Origin: Kalaharituber pfeilii
Lineage: Eukaryota > Ascomycota > Pezizomycetes > Pezizales > Pezizaceae
Length of the DNA stretch: 64,000 bases
NCBI GenBank assembly: GCA_015179045.1
Contig: WHUZ01000073.1
Location: forward strand, 268,077 to 332,076
Direction of reading: 5' to 3'
The number at the start of each line of letters is the position of its first letter. The first letter of the stretch is position 1. Both the position numbers and the translations under genes were made by a program. Below are positions 10,215 through 19,125 of the stretch, in pieces. The notes beneath the pieces are model-generated. The model ran no database searches, was not told where the DNA came from, and was given only the letters and a program-made list of their open reading frames with translations.

Positions 10215-11091
10215 TATTATAGATTCATCGCGACTATAGTGTGAGTGGCCGATAGAGTGCATGAAGAGCAAAAAATGTAAGTATATATAAAATGTGCATA
10301 TGCAATATAAGTGACATGCGATAGCTGGAAAGATGCTGTAGTTATATAATAAATACTATATAAACTATGTAGAGGACTAGTGAGTATCGCTAGTCAAGTA
10401 TCTTCTTGATCTAATAGATGATAACTTTCTGAATTTACCACCTCTATAACAGTTAATTAACAATAAACTGGTTACCGGTTCGATACTTAACTTATCTTGC
10501 CAATTCTCTGAGTATTAGATATTAAAGCTGCAGAAAGTAAGACTTTCCTTAAGTCAAGAGCCAAAGAGTAAGAGCTGTGAGAAAGAGCCAGAGCTAAGAG
10601 CAATATGGAAGGCCATGTAAGATGGCAAAATATTGATATTAGACAATACTATATAATCCCGGCATGCCCAGTAATGAGTAGCACTTACGTAATACATTTG
10701 AGGCAGTAGTAAGGATAAAGTAATGTATTAGATCTCTGGCTAATATCCTGGTTGGAAGGGTCATGTAGCATAGTACATAGGATAATCCACAACGGCCAAA
10801 GTAGAAGCAGACTTATATAGCAACTCAGAGAAGTTAAGCTAAGAGAGGGGGTACTATTACAGGTTCACTACGACTATAGTATGGGTGGCTGATAGAGTGT
10901 ATGAAGAGTGAAAAATGCAAGTACATATGAAATGCACATATATGACATAAGTGATATGTGACAGCTGGAAAGGCACTATAGTCATATAATGAGTACCATA
11001 TAAGCTATACAGAGGACTAGTAAGTATTATTAGTCAAGATTCTTTTTAACCTGATAGATGGTAACTTTCTATATTCATTACCTCTATAATA
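10215..11091 (+). mobile_element. TRIM-1: complete 877-bp miniature LTR retrotransposon
   Basis: Two LTRs of 237 bp each (10,215-10,451 and 10,855-11,091) flank about 403 bp of non-coding internal DNA. The 5-bp target duplication CTATT is perfect (10,210-10,214 and 11,092-11,096). A polypurine tract AAGAGAGGGGGTAC (10,841-10,854) abuts the second LTR. The LTRs have a TATATAA box (about 10,361) followed by TATCGCTAGTCAA (10,385-10,397). The post-LTR segment is GTTAATTAACAAT, a decayed form of the GTTGACTAG site in TRIM-2. No coding capacity is visible, so movement would need proteins from another LTR element. Confidence 0.9.
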
Positions 11092-11119
11092 CTATTTCTC
11101 TCTATTTTTATTCTTCTTT

Positions 11120-11295
11120 TGCCTTGCTATCATAGGTCACTTTAGGTGGCTAATAGAGCATATATGTAATATATATAAAATGTGAGAATAAATATATAGG
11201 ATGCAGATATATATTGCTAAATGAGCTATACAGAGGACTAGTAAATATTACTAGTTAAGTATATTTTCACTGATCTAGTAAGATGTGGTTCTCTA
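11120..11295 (+). repeat. Decayed TRIM LTR fragment
   Basis: Diverged match to the 237-bp TRIM LTR: GGTGGCTAATAGAGCATATA near 11,150, then CAGAGGACTAGTAAATATTA and CTAGTTAAG near 11,232-11,262. The ends are too eroded to find a target duplication. Confidence 0.5.
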
Positions 11296-11329
11296 CCTAA
11301 GATGCCCAAGATATTATATTTACTCACTT

Positions 11330-11890
11330 TCTTCTAAGCTGCCTTGAGCTGAAGTTAAAGCAATACTGAAAATAGAAGGAAAAAATAGTAAGAGATATCG
11401 AAAAGGAAATAGAGAGTACTAGTAAAGGTCAGAAAAGATGAAGAGAAACTTTAGAAGGTACAAAAATAGTTTTGGATAAGAAAGAAGGCACTAATATATA
11501 AAGTAGTTAGCAGCAATGGATCAAGAAAGTAAGACAAAAAAGGAATGAAAATAGAAAGAGATGGCTATAGCTGAACAAGTTATAAAAAGATATCATAGAG
11601 GAACTTACATGCAAGGCTGGGGCTAGGAAAGATCTTTAGTCTATAAGATAGGAGAGTCTAAATACTAGAATGGAGGGTAGGTAAAAAAAGTTCTAATACT
11701 AGATTTGAGTCTTATATCTCTTCTATCTGGTATCTCAGAAGAAGTTACTATTACCACTTCTAGTACTTCAACTACTACAACTTCAAGTCCCAGTATTTCT
11801 GAATTACTTGAGAAGTCTAAAAACAGTAAAGGTCAGATTAAGATATAAAGATTAGCTCACAAATATAAACTACTTCTATACAATTGAAGA
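11330..11890 (+). pseudogene. Second copy of the pogo transposase C-terminus
   Basis: Parallels the lysine/glutamate-rich tail and serine/threonine stretch at 7,430-7,700 and 8,450-8,702. Recognisable parts are a K/E-rich block (about 11,370-11,560) and S-S-T-S-S-T-T-T-T-S-S-P-S-I-S-E-L-like residues (about 11,755-11,810). Stops interrupt it. Only the C-terminal portion exists here. Confidence 0.5.
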
Positions 11891-12264
11891 TGCATTGCAT
11901 CCTATATGATCTGTATATGTAATATTGACTTTTAATAAAAAGACCAGCTCTAGATAGATAAGAATTACTAATTTTCTATATAATTTTTGGGATTTCGAGA
12001 ATGTTGAGCTATACTATATATAGGAAGGACTCAACTTAGGTAAATAATAATAAATTTAGTTATAAATATTGGAATTTTGGTTTTTTCCTTATTATGATAG
12101 CAAATTCTGATTCAGTAATATCAAATTGGTATAATGTTAAGTAATTTTTATAGTTGTAATATATACAAAATAAGTAGTAGAGTGAGAAATGTATGATGAA
12201 AAGTGCTCAGAGAATAGATTATTACAGGGGGGCAGGTCATTACCACTTCAGGTATATTAACTAC

Positions 12265-12534
12265 CTTATTAAGTAATAATTCTAATTAGTAATATACATT
12301 TTCAATGTATTTAATATACTGAAAATGACTCATTTTCTCATATGTAAAGTAGTTATTTCTAATGAATTTAATATGCTAAAAAGAAGCTATTTTCTATATC
12401 TATAAAGAACCTATATATAGTGTAGTTAACATGTGGAAAATGACTCATTTTCTATATATGTAACGAAACTATTTAACATGTATAAAATAGTCTATTTTCC
12501 ACATATACTATAAGAGCTTTTATAATATATTTAC
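12265..12534. repeat. Decayed left part of the 58-bp satellite
   Basis: Repeats of the form TTTAACATGTATAAAATAGT with TTTTCCACATAT, the same words as the regular array at 13,158-13,563 (TTTACTATGTGCAAAAC and TTTTCCACATGCGCGG) but AT-shifted. A TRIM solo LTR and an A-tailed retroposon later split the array. Confidence 0.6.
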
Positions 12535-12749
12535 TGTTACAGATTTACTGCAACTGTAGGATGGGTAGTCAGTAGATGTGTGCGTAATATATGTATATGC
12601 AACATGGGTGATATACAACAGCTGGATACTAGCGTTGCAATTATAAAATATACTATATAAGCTATGTAGAGAACTAGCAAGTATCAATAGTCAAGTGTCT
12701 TTTTGGCCTAGCAGATAGTAACTCTCTGCATTTACTATCATCTGTTACA
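12535..12749 (+). repeat. Solo TRIM LTR with perfect target duplication
   Basis: Runs from TGTTACAGATTT to TCTGTTACA, 215 bp, flanked by TTTAC on both sides (12,530-12,534 and 12,750-12,754). It contains ACTATATAAGC and AGTCAAGTGTC in the same order as the TRIM LTRs. The target lies in a satellite unit (TTTACTATG). Confidence 0.88.
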
Positions 12750-12828
12750 TTTACTATGTACAAAATAGTTTATTTTATACATGTGCGAGGAGCTTATTTA
12801 ACATGTATCTATTTTCTACATATGCGAC

Positions 12829-13134
12829 CCGGAGAAGGAGAAGCAAAAAGTTAAAGAAAATTACAACCTCTCCACTAGTCAGGACTAAGACACCAACTGC
12901 AACCTCAACCCCCATCCTGACCCTGACCAGACCAGTGGTTAAAGTCGTGTATGTATGAGACAGACAGGGGAAGGAAATAGATGTTGGATGTTGTTCTACC
13001 CACATCATGAAGGACAAGCGGGCAATACTTGTATTTAGTTTTTAGTCAGTCTTTTGTATTAGTTCTAGTTTATATATACCTCGCCATAGCCCATAGGGCG
13101 GCACGCGAGTAATGAAATTAAAAAAAAAAAAAAA
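12829..13134 (+). mobile_element. 5'-truncated poly(A) retroposon inserted in the 58-bp satellite
   Basis: About 290 bp of unrelated sequence ending in a run of about 16 A (13,119-13,134). It is flanked by near-identical heptamers ATGCGAC (12,822-12,828) and ACGCGAC (13,136-13,142) and lies within satellite DNA on both sides. The 3' end GGGCGGCACGCGAGTAATGA differs from the other A-tailed family in this window. It fits the 3' end of a LINE or a retrocopied transcript. No domain is recognisable in the 12,840-13,015 portion. Confidence 0.6.
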
Positions 13135-13157
13135 TACGCGACGAGGACATTTTTGAC

Positions 13158-13563
13158 GTATTTACTATGTGCAAGACGGTCTCTTTTCTACATGCGCGGA
13201 GAGGGCATTTGCAACGTATTTACTATGTGCAAAACGGTCTGTTTTCCACATGCGCGGCGAGGGCATTTCCAACGTATTTACTATGTGCAAAACTGTCTAC
13301 TTTCCACATGCACGGTGAGGGCATTTCCGACGTATTTACTATGCGCAAAATGGTCTACTTTCCACAAGCACGGCGAGGGCATTTCCAACGTATTTACTAT
13401 ATGCAAAACGGTCTATTTTCCACATACGCAGCGAGGGCATTACGGATGTATTTACTATGTACAAAACAGTCTACTTTCCACATCCATGGCGAGGGCATTT
13501 CCAACGTATTTACTATGCGCAAAACGGTCTACTTTCCACATGCACGGCTGTAAAGAATGGGTC
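13158..13563. repeat. Regular 58-bp satellite, seven copies
   Basis: Units begin GTATTTACTATGTGCAAAAC at 13,158, 13,216, 13,274, 13,332, 13,390, 13,448 and 13,506, an exact 58-bp period with few changes. Each unit ends with CACGGCGAGGGCATTTCC. Because 58 is not a multiple of three, the long open frames across it are shifts of the same repeat, not proteins. Confidence 0.9.
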
Positions 13564-13589
13564 AGGGCCGGGGTCGAGATACAGGGTAG

Positions 13590-13795
13590 GCAGCGGGTGC
13601 CAGGGAGGCAGCGGGTGCCAGGGAGGCAGCGGGTGCCAGGGAGGCAGCAGGTGCCAGGGAGGTAGCAGGTGCCAGGGAGGCAGCGGGTGCCAGGGAGGCA
13701 GCGGGTGCCAGGGAGGCAGCGGGTGCCAGGGAGGCAGCGGGTGCCAGGGAGGCAGCGGGTGCCAGGGAGGCAGCGGGTGCCAGGGAGGCAGCGGA
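13590..13795. repeat. 18-bp GC-rich minisatellite, about 11 copies
   Basis: Tandem GGCAGCGGGTGCCAGGGA with rare changes (AGCAG, GTAGC). The period is a multiple of three, so all frames stay open and give artificial Gly-Ser-Gly-Cys-Gln-Gly or Ala-Ser-Leu-Ala-Pro-Ala repeats. It starts soon after the 58-bp satellite ends. Confidence 0.9.
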
Positions 13796-13880
13796 GTTCA
13801 CGGTGGGTAGAGACAGTCGGCGCTATATGATGTAGAGAGATGTATGCAGAGTTACGTACAGCCTGAGGGTGGATACAAGT

Positions 13881-14276
13881 TGTTACGTGAGGAGCAGAGA
13901 GGGAGGTGGGAATGAGCCTCCTTTATGGAGAGTCCAGGAACTTGGCAAAAGAACATTCTAGATACAGGAGAATCAAACGAGCCCAGAAACTTGGCAGAAG
14001 AACAAACTAGCGCGCGGGAGAAATTTCGAGCTAATGCAGGAGAACATTCTGGACGAATCATGGATGCAAGAGAATATGCAGGAACATACGGGCAGCGACC
14101 GGGATGCAAGCGGCTGCTGTTTGTAAGGATTCAGGGCTGGCGGCGAGGGTCGGAGCTTTCAGGCACTGCCGCTACGCGGCGGCTCGGCAGGAGTTCGGGC
14201 TGTGGCAGGGTCTCGGGGCCTCGGGCGTCACGTGCAGGTGGAGTATTTCGGCCGTGGTGGAGGTTGGTTCGTTACA
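13881..14276 (-). repeat. Probable 3' LTR of chromovirus F
   Basis: A 396-bp segment from TGTTACGTGAGG to GGTTCGTTACA, immediately past the chromodomain end of F. On the minus strand the sequence entering it is CAGAAGAGAGGCTAC (purine-rich), a credible polypurine tract next to TGTAACGAACC. The second LTR of F is missing, so the LTR cannot be verified by comparison. Confidence 0.6.
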
Positions 14277-14379
14277 GTAGCCTCTCTTCTGAAGGGAGAG
14301 CTCCAGCGAACCTCAGGGTCGGGGTACTAGGTCTTCGTATGTGCTACTCGTCTCGGTGGGGGTCGTGGTCGAGGTTTAG

Positions 14380-14560
14380 CAGGGTAGGAGTCATGGAAAC
14401 GTTGGACCAACAAGGGGCGTTAGCACACGACTCTGCAGGTTCCCAGGTGGGGTGGTCGTAACCAGTCCAGCGACCGAGGTATTCCAGCTTGTTGTACCTT
14501 CGGCGGGAGTCAAGGATTTCTTCAACTTCGTACTCCTCTTCATCTTCAACAATGACGGGG
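14380..14560 (-). pseudogene. Chromodomain of chromovirus F
   Basis: Minus-strand frame encoding [20 protein letters not shown] and then [16 protein letters not shown]. This is a chromodomain with the conserved tyrosine of EYEVEEIL, the W of GRW and TWEP. In chromoviruses this tail of the integrase can direct insertion to marked heterochromatin, which fits the nested TE setting. A frameshift separates it from the integrase C-terminus. Confidence 0.75.
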
Positions 14561-14641
14561 GGTGGCGGTTCTTGGGTCTGGCCAGGGAGGGGTCGGTGGC
14601 GACAGGTTCAAGCAGGGAGGTGTGAAACACGGGATGGACCT

Positions 14642-16314
14642 TCATTGAGGGGGGAGTTCGAGCTTAAACGCATGGGAGGAAATCTTCTCTTGGATCCTGA
14701 ACCTTCCCAATCTCTTATAGTCAAGCATTCCAGAGGGTCGCGTGGTACGCAGGTTTCGTCGAAGTAACCAGACCTCATCACCGATGTCATACTTGGGCGC
14801 GGGTAGGCGATGCTGGTCGGAGTTTTCAGCCTGTACAGCTTGTGCCCACTTGATTTCGGTTCGCAGGTACTCCTCGAGGGCCTGTAGGCGGTCAGCGTAC
14901 TCCTGAAGCATCGGAAGGCTGGGTAACTTGACGTTGGGCTTGGGGAGCAGGGTGTAGCGCGGATGGTAGCCATAATTGGCGAAGAAGGGGGTTACTCCCG
15001 TGGTTGAGGACAGGGTATTGTTGTATGCGAATTCGGCCAAGGTGAGAAGGTCAGCCCAGTTGTCCTGTTGGTAGTTGCAGTATCCCCGCAGGTACTGTTC
15101 CAGGATTGCGTTGACTCGCTCGGTTTGTCCATCGGTCTGGGGTGGAAGCTGGTTGAGAGTTTCTGTTGGATTCCGAGGAGTTCGCAGAGGGTTCTGGAGA
15201 ATTCAGAGGTGAACTGGGTACCCCTATCGGAGACAATGGATTCTGGCAAGCCATGTAATCTGAAGAGGTGGTCGAAAAAGAGCTGGGCGGTATCCTTGGA
15301 GTTGGCATCAGACCGGGTAGCGAGGTAATGCGCCATTTTCGTGAGGGAGTCCACCACAACTAAGATCGCATCCTTACCATTAGACTCAGGCAGTCCGGTG
15401 ATGAAGTCCATGGACAGGGAATTCCACCTTCGTTGAGGTATGTCTAAGGGTTTCAGGAGTCCGTAGGGTGCATGGCGAACAGGTTTAATACGGGAGCAGG
15501 TGTCACAGTTCCGGATGTAGCGGGCTATGGTTGTACGCATGCCAGGCCAGTAGTAGTTTCGGGACAAAATCTCGTATGTCGAAGCTTGCCCTGGGTCTCC
15601 TGCTGCGGGGTGGTCGTGACAGGTACGAATAATCTTGGTTCGTAGTTCAAGGTTGTCAGGGATGTATACCAGTCCATAGATGTATAGGACACCGTCCTTG
15701 AAGTCGAATTCTCCCAGAGGGACCTTGGGATGTCGTTTTTCTCCTCTTTCTAGTGCCTTCAGTATGTTCTGAGCGAAGGGGTCGGTGCGGGTCAGGGTCT
15801 GAATCTCGGCTTCATGACTATTTACCATAGTGTTCAAGGAGAAGGAGGAGAATTTTTCACCTGGAATGACTTCTTGTATTGGCCTAGCACGATTATCCCC
15901 CTCCTTAGGAAGATCTCTAGATCGTCTTGTGAGTGCATCAGCCTTCCCATTCTTATCTCCGGGCCGGAAGGTAATCCTGAAGTCGTATTGGGCGAGCTCT
16001 CCTGCCCATCGGGCTTGGCGACGGTTTAACAGGGTCTTGGACTTAAACGTCTCTAGGTTATGGTGGTCGGTAATAATGGTGAATGGCTGCAGTAGTGCAT
16101 GTAGGTATATGTGCCACTCGTTGACTGCCTGTACGATGGCCAATAGTTCCTTATCTCCAATTCCGTAGTTGCTTTCTGCTGGTGACATTTTCTTACTCAT
16201 AGGCAACTGAGTGCAGTACCATTTTGCCGTTCTCGGGGAATTTTTGTGACAGGATTCCGGACGTGGTATGGTCGGAGGCATCGGTTTCCAGAATTGTTTG
16301 CAGTTCAGGTTCAA
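14642..16314 (-). pseudogene. RNase H and integrase of chromovirus F
   Basis: A long open stretch (14,992-16,314) continues after one frame change into 14,642-15,040. Order: RNase H (GDKELLAIVQAVNEWHIYLH, ITDHHNLETF, GKADALTRR); an integrase zinc-binding region (CHDHPAAGDPG ... CDTC); a catalytic core with SMDFITGLPES and SDRGTQFTS holding the first two catalytic aspartates; and a C-terminal IN domain (GDEVWLLRRNL, FKLELP). The zinc-binding region has GDPG where relatives have GHPG, losing a metal ligand. One missing C near 15,135 turns HPQTDGQTER into HPRPMDKPSE, so the catalytic glutamate lies in the other frame. Confidence 0.85.
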
Positions 16315-16462
16315 AGTGCCGTAGCATGGGTGCGGAAGTGAAGGCTTCCTTCAGTTTCTCGAATACCTGGCTACATTCTTCATTCCACTTGAACTCGGTT
16401 CCTTTTCTCAGCAGGTTGAAGAAGGGTTGGCAAATTGCTGACTACTGGTGAATAAACCTTCG

Positions 16463-17161
16463 CTAGAAGTTTGCGAACCCTAGGAAGCATTGAAGATCTT
16501 TGGTGGAGTTGAGTGTTTCCCATTCATTAATGGCTGAAACCTTCGCGGGGTCCATTCTGATACCTTGTTCGGAGATGATAAATCCTAAAAAACATATTTC
16601 TGAGACAGAGAATTTGCACTTTTCTGGTTTAACAAAGAGTCTGGCTTCCTGGAGTTTGGCTAACACTTTCTGTATCTGGTTCCTATGCTTACTCTTGTTC
16701 TTGAAGTATATCAGAATGTTGTCAAGGTATACGTAGCAAAAGACGTCGAGGTATTCCCTCAAGGTGTTATTCACGAATCGGTGACATGTTGCTGGGGCGT
16801 TAGTGAGTCCAAAGAGCATGACCAGGAATTCAAACAGTCCATACCGAGTACGAAAAGCCGTTTTCCACTCATTGCCTTTCTTGATTCGAATGAGGTTGAA
16901 GGCAGAGTGGAGGTCCAGCCGGGTAAAGATTCGTGCTCCTCTGACCTGGTTCAGAGTTTCTTCGATTCTGGGCAATGGGTATTGATCTTTCTTGTTGATG
17001 TCATTCAAGGCTCGGTAGTCGATGTAGAGACGAAGCGATCCATCCTTCTTTTTGACAAACAAGATAGGTGAGGCGGCAGAGGAAGAGGATAGTCGAATAA
17101 AGGATTTGGCCAAGTTTTCGTCTAGCCAGCGATGGACCTCCTGTAATTCTGAGTCTGACAT
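16463..17161 (-). pseudogene. Reverse transcriptase of chromovirus F, active site mutated
   Basis: A 232-residue open frame with fingers ([20 protein letters not shown]), palm (FTRLDLHSAFNLIRI), FGLTNAPATCHRF and thumb (KPEKCKFSVSEICFLGF). It would copy element RNA in the cytoplasmic particle, but the catalytic YxDD box reads Y-L-D-N in VYLDNILIYF. One G-to-A change (C-to-T on the plus strand) removes the second catalytic aspartate. A frameshift follows near 16,460 and the RT tail continues in another frame to about 16,200 (EAFTSAPMLRHF). Confidence 0.85.
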
Positions 17162-17244
17162 AAAGTATATTCATACAAATGGTAGCTTAGTCCCCTCCTC
17201 CACAAGTATCTCGTGGTCTACGTACTAGTGGAGTGGAAGCGTGT

Positions 17245-17993
17245 TCACTCCCTTCTTGCTGAAGAGGGTAGGAAGTCGTGGTATTCAGAGGGCACCAATT
17301 CACTAGCGAGTTTGTTGCTAGGTTCAACTACTGGAGCTGCAGTGATAACACTAATCTGACTACTGGGTTGTGATGAAGCTATCTTGAAGGTAGCGTGGGA
17401 TACCATGGCGATTCTGTGTTGTGTTATCTCCATAGGGGGGGGGTCTTTTGCCTGGTAGGTAAGCAGTGGGCTTGATAGTAACTGGAAGCCAATAGGATAG
17501 TGTTCTTTTCCCAATCGATGATGGGATTATGCCGCCATAGCCAGATTCTGCCCAAGATCATCATGTTCCATCCTCTCAGCTTGGTTACCTGGAAGGTGAG
17601 TTCTTCTTTGTATTAGTATATGGCTAGCTTCAGAGTGTAGGTATATCTGATATCGCTGGTGATAGAGGCTCATCCATCTACCATCATTAGCTTCTTAGGT
17701 CTAGGTTTCAGAGTTATAGGCAGGTTCAGAGTTATAGCAAGGTCTCGGTCAATAAACTGAGAGGTAGCTCCCGAGTCTATTATACAGGTAGATTTAACAG
17801 AATCATTAACAACACAGGATAGAATTAAAAGGCCTTCTTCTCCTAGGTCTCTAGAAATAGAAATAGATGAAATGAAAGGATAAAAGCAATTCCTCTTATT
17901 CCTCCTTTTTCTAGCCTTCTTAATGTTTGCATTGGTCCAAGTCAGTACAAGTCAGTTTTGTAGTATAAGTTTTCACTTTGGACTGATACTAAC
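17245..17993 (-). pseudogene. Protease and gag end of chromovirus F
   Basis: The minus strand shows an aspartic protease active site I-I-D-S-G-A-T-S-Q-F-I-D (DSG codons at 17,769-17,777), then NLPITLKPRPKKLMMVDG and W-N-M-M-I-L-G-R-I-W-L, typical of a retropepsin. A linker with repeated hydrophobic residues leads to the RT. Stops and frameshifts break it, so no complete protein is possible. The gag part is lost where chromovirus D begins. Confidence 0.65.
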
Positions 17994-18920
17994 TGTTACG
18001 GGCGTGAGGGGCTAGGCTCCGGTGGGCGCTGGAAGGCACTGGATGTTACGGCTACGGAGGTGCGTATTCGGCAGGCCGGAGTCGCTACGGAGGCGTATAT
18101 ACTGCGGGCCGGAAAGGCTACGGAGGCGTATATGCTGCGGCCCGAGATGGCTACGGAGGCGTATGTGCTGCGGGGCGAAGAGGGTACGGAGGCGTATATA
18201 CTGCGGGCCGGAAAGGCTACAGCGGCGTATATACGGCGGGCCGGAAGGGCAGCTGTTTTGCGTGGAGCGCGCAGCGGAGCGGAGCGATTCACGGGCGTAA
18301 TGAGGAAACGATAGGTTTCAGAAGTATAGAGAACTTAGAACACCGCTTGTGTCTTGATTCTTCAACTGTGCTATCGCCTGTGCTTAAATAAACTGAGCAC
18401 ATCATACATGACTATGCAAGCAAATAAAGAAACGGTAATTCAACAATGCCAATAATCATAACAAAGAAACATGCAACGTAGTACAGATGCTAGATAATAA
18501 CATGTACTAGGGCATGTGTGCAGATTAGCTTCATAAACCGAGTGCCAGGCCTAAAGACCTTACAATCAACGGTGACACACACTTCCTTAGCACTACCCTA
18601 TTCGAAAGACAAAGAATCCTCTGCCAAGCCTAACGGGTGATCAGTCCGGTCTAGCAGCACTGGCCTTACTAAGGGTTCAGGGTAGTGTTCCCCTGGTCGG
18701 GTAAGTCTCACCTTAGCCGCAATTAATTTTTAAGTGCCTCGGGGAAGTGGGGCGGGGAGGGGTCGATGTTTTCGTTTGTAGAGATGGCGGTGGAAGATTT
18801 AGGTAGATAAGCCTGCCTCCGGGCTTTGAGGGTCTAGACCCAGGGGCCCTGCCATGGCGAACAGCTACAAGCGGGGTCACGTGAAATAAAAAAAAAAAAA
18901 AAAAAACCTTAGCCGTAACA
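17994..18920 (-). repeat. 3' LTR of chromovirus D, interrupted by a SINE-like element
   Basis: Starts TGTTACGG and ends CCGTAACA. Removing 18,720-18,906 and one copy of the target duplication restores an LTR of about 730 bp. It is enriched in GGCTACGGAGGCGTATAT-type units near 18,050-18,240, more copies than in the 5' LTR. The polypurine tract adjoins it at 18,921-18,934 (AGAACGGGGGGTAA on the minus strand). Confidence 0.88.
18720..18906 (+). mobile_element. SINE-like A-tailed retroposon inside the chromovirus D LTR
   Basis: About 168 bp plus an A run (18,888-18,906). It is flanked by the direct repeat ACCTTAGCCG (18,710-18,719 and 18,906-18,915). The body has AGTGCCTCGGGGAAGTGG, GTAGAGATGGCGGTGGA and GGGGCCCTGCCATGGCGAAC, shared with 39,494-39,664 and 52,332-52,502; shorter relatives lie at 28,061-28,121 and 31,447-31,487. 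Variable 5' ends, A tails and 10-13 bp target duplications indicate LINE-driven mobility. No clear tRNA-derived head is visible. Confidence 0.85.
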
Positions 18921-19125
18921 TTACCCCCCGTTCTAGGGCAGTCGTCTCGACTGACAATCACCGAAAAGTAACCCAAACTAATCGGTATTGTAAGTAATGT
19001 GTATCAGCTCTCTTGCGAGAGTCGTAAGGGTGGCTAATGCGGTTATCGGCGTACCTTATGCGCAAGGTCTCTCACAGGAATTCACTCATCTGTGGCCGAC
19101 GGTGAGACTGGTGTGTCTCGAGCAC

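Larger units (their letters stand above)
9513..12255. mobile_element. Inverted pair of pogo 3' ends (fold-back arrangement) with nested TRIM sequences
   Basis: 9,513-10,214, resuming at 11,092-11,127, is the reverse complement of a pogo 3' end. About 11,330-12,255 is the same 3' end in plus orientation. Each outer border carries the pogo TIR (ATGCCTGATATGGTAATGAT at 9,513; on the other strand from 12,255, ATACCTGAAGTGGTAATGAC). The unit therefore looks like a fold-back element or two head-to-head truncated copies. The left arm is split by TRIM-1, whose 5-bp target duplication lets the arm be rejoined; a decayed TRIM LTR follows. No 5' transposase half is present. Confidence 0.6.
13881..17993 (-). 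mobile_element. Chromovirus F, truncated by chromovirus D
   Basis: Minus-strand chromodomain Gypsy element of a different family from A, B, D and E, with long well-preserved frames. Element order from the right is the end of gag and protease (17,245-17,993), RT (16,463-17,161), RNase H and integrase (14,992-16,314), integrase C-terminus (14,642-15,040), chromodomain (14,380-14,560) and 3' LTR. Its 5' part ends exactly where the LTR of chromovirus D starts at 17,994. The continuation is not found at D's other end (24,932). Confidence 0.85.

Noticed and set aside
10452..10510. tRNA gene suggested by GGTTCGATAC and a CCA-like end after the TRIM LTR
   Set aside because: No anticodon stem or T-stem pairing; the block is the TRIM leader and is only B-box-like.
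13158..13563. Possible CRISPR array, from regular spacing of a repeat
   Set aside because: The full 58-bp unit is repeated with no unique spacers, in a eukaryotic chromosome end.
13153..13665. Long overlapping open frames (170, 128 and 117 residues) near 13.2-13.8 kb
   Set aside because: Produced by the 58-bp and 18-bp tandem repeats, whose units lack stops; no start context or homology.
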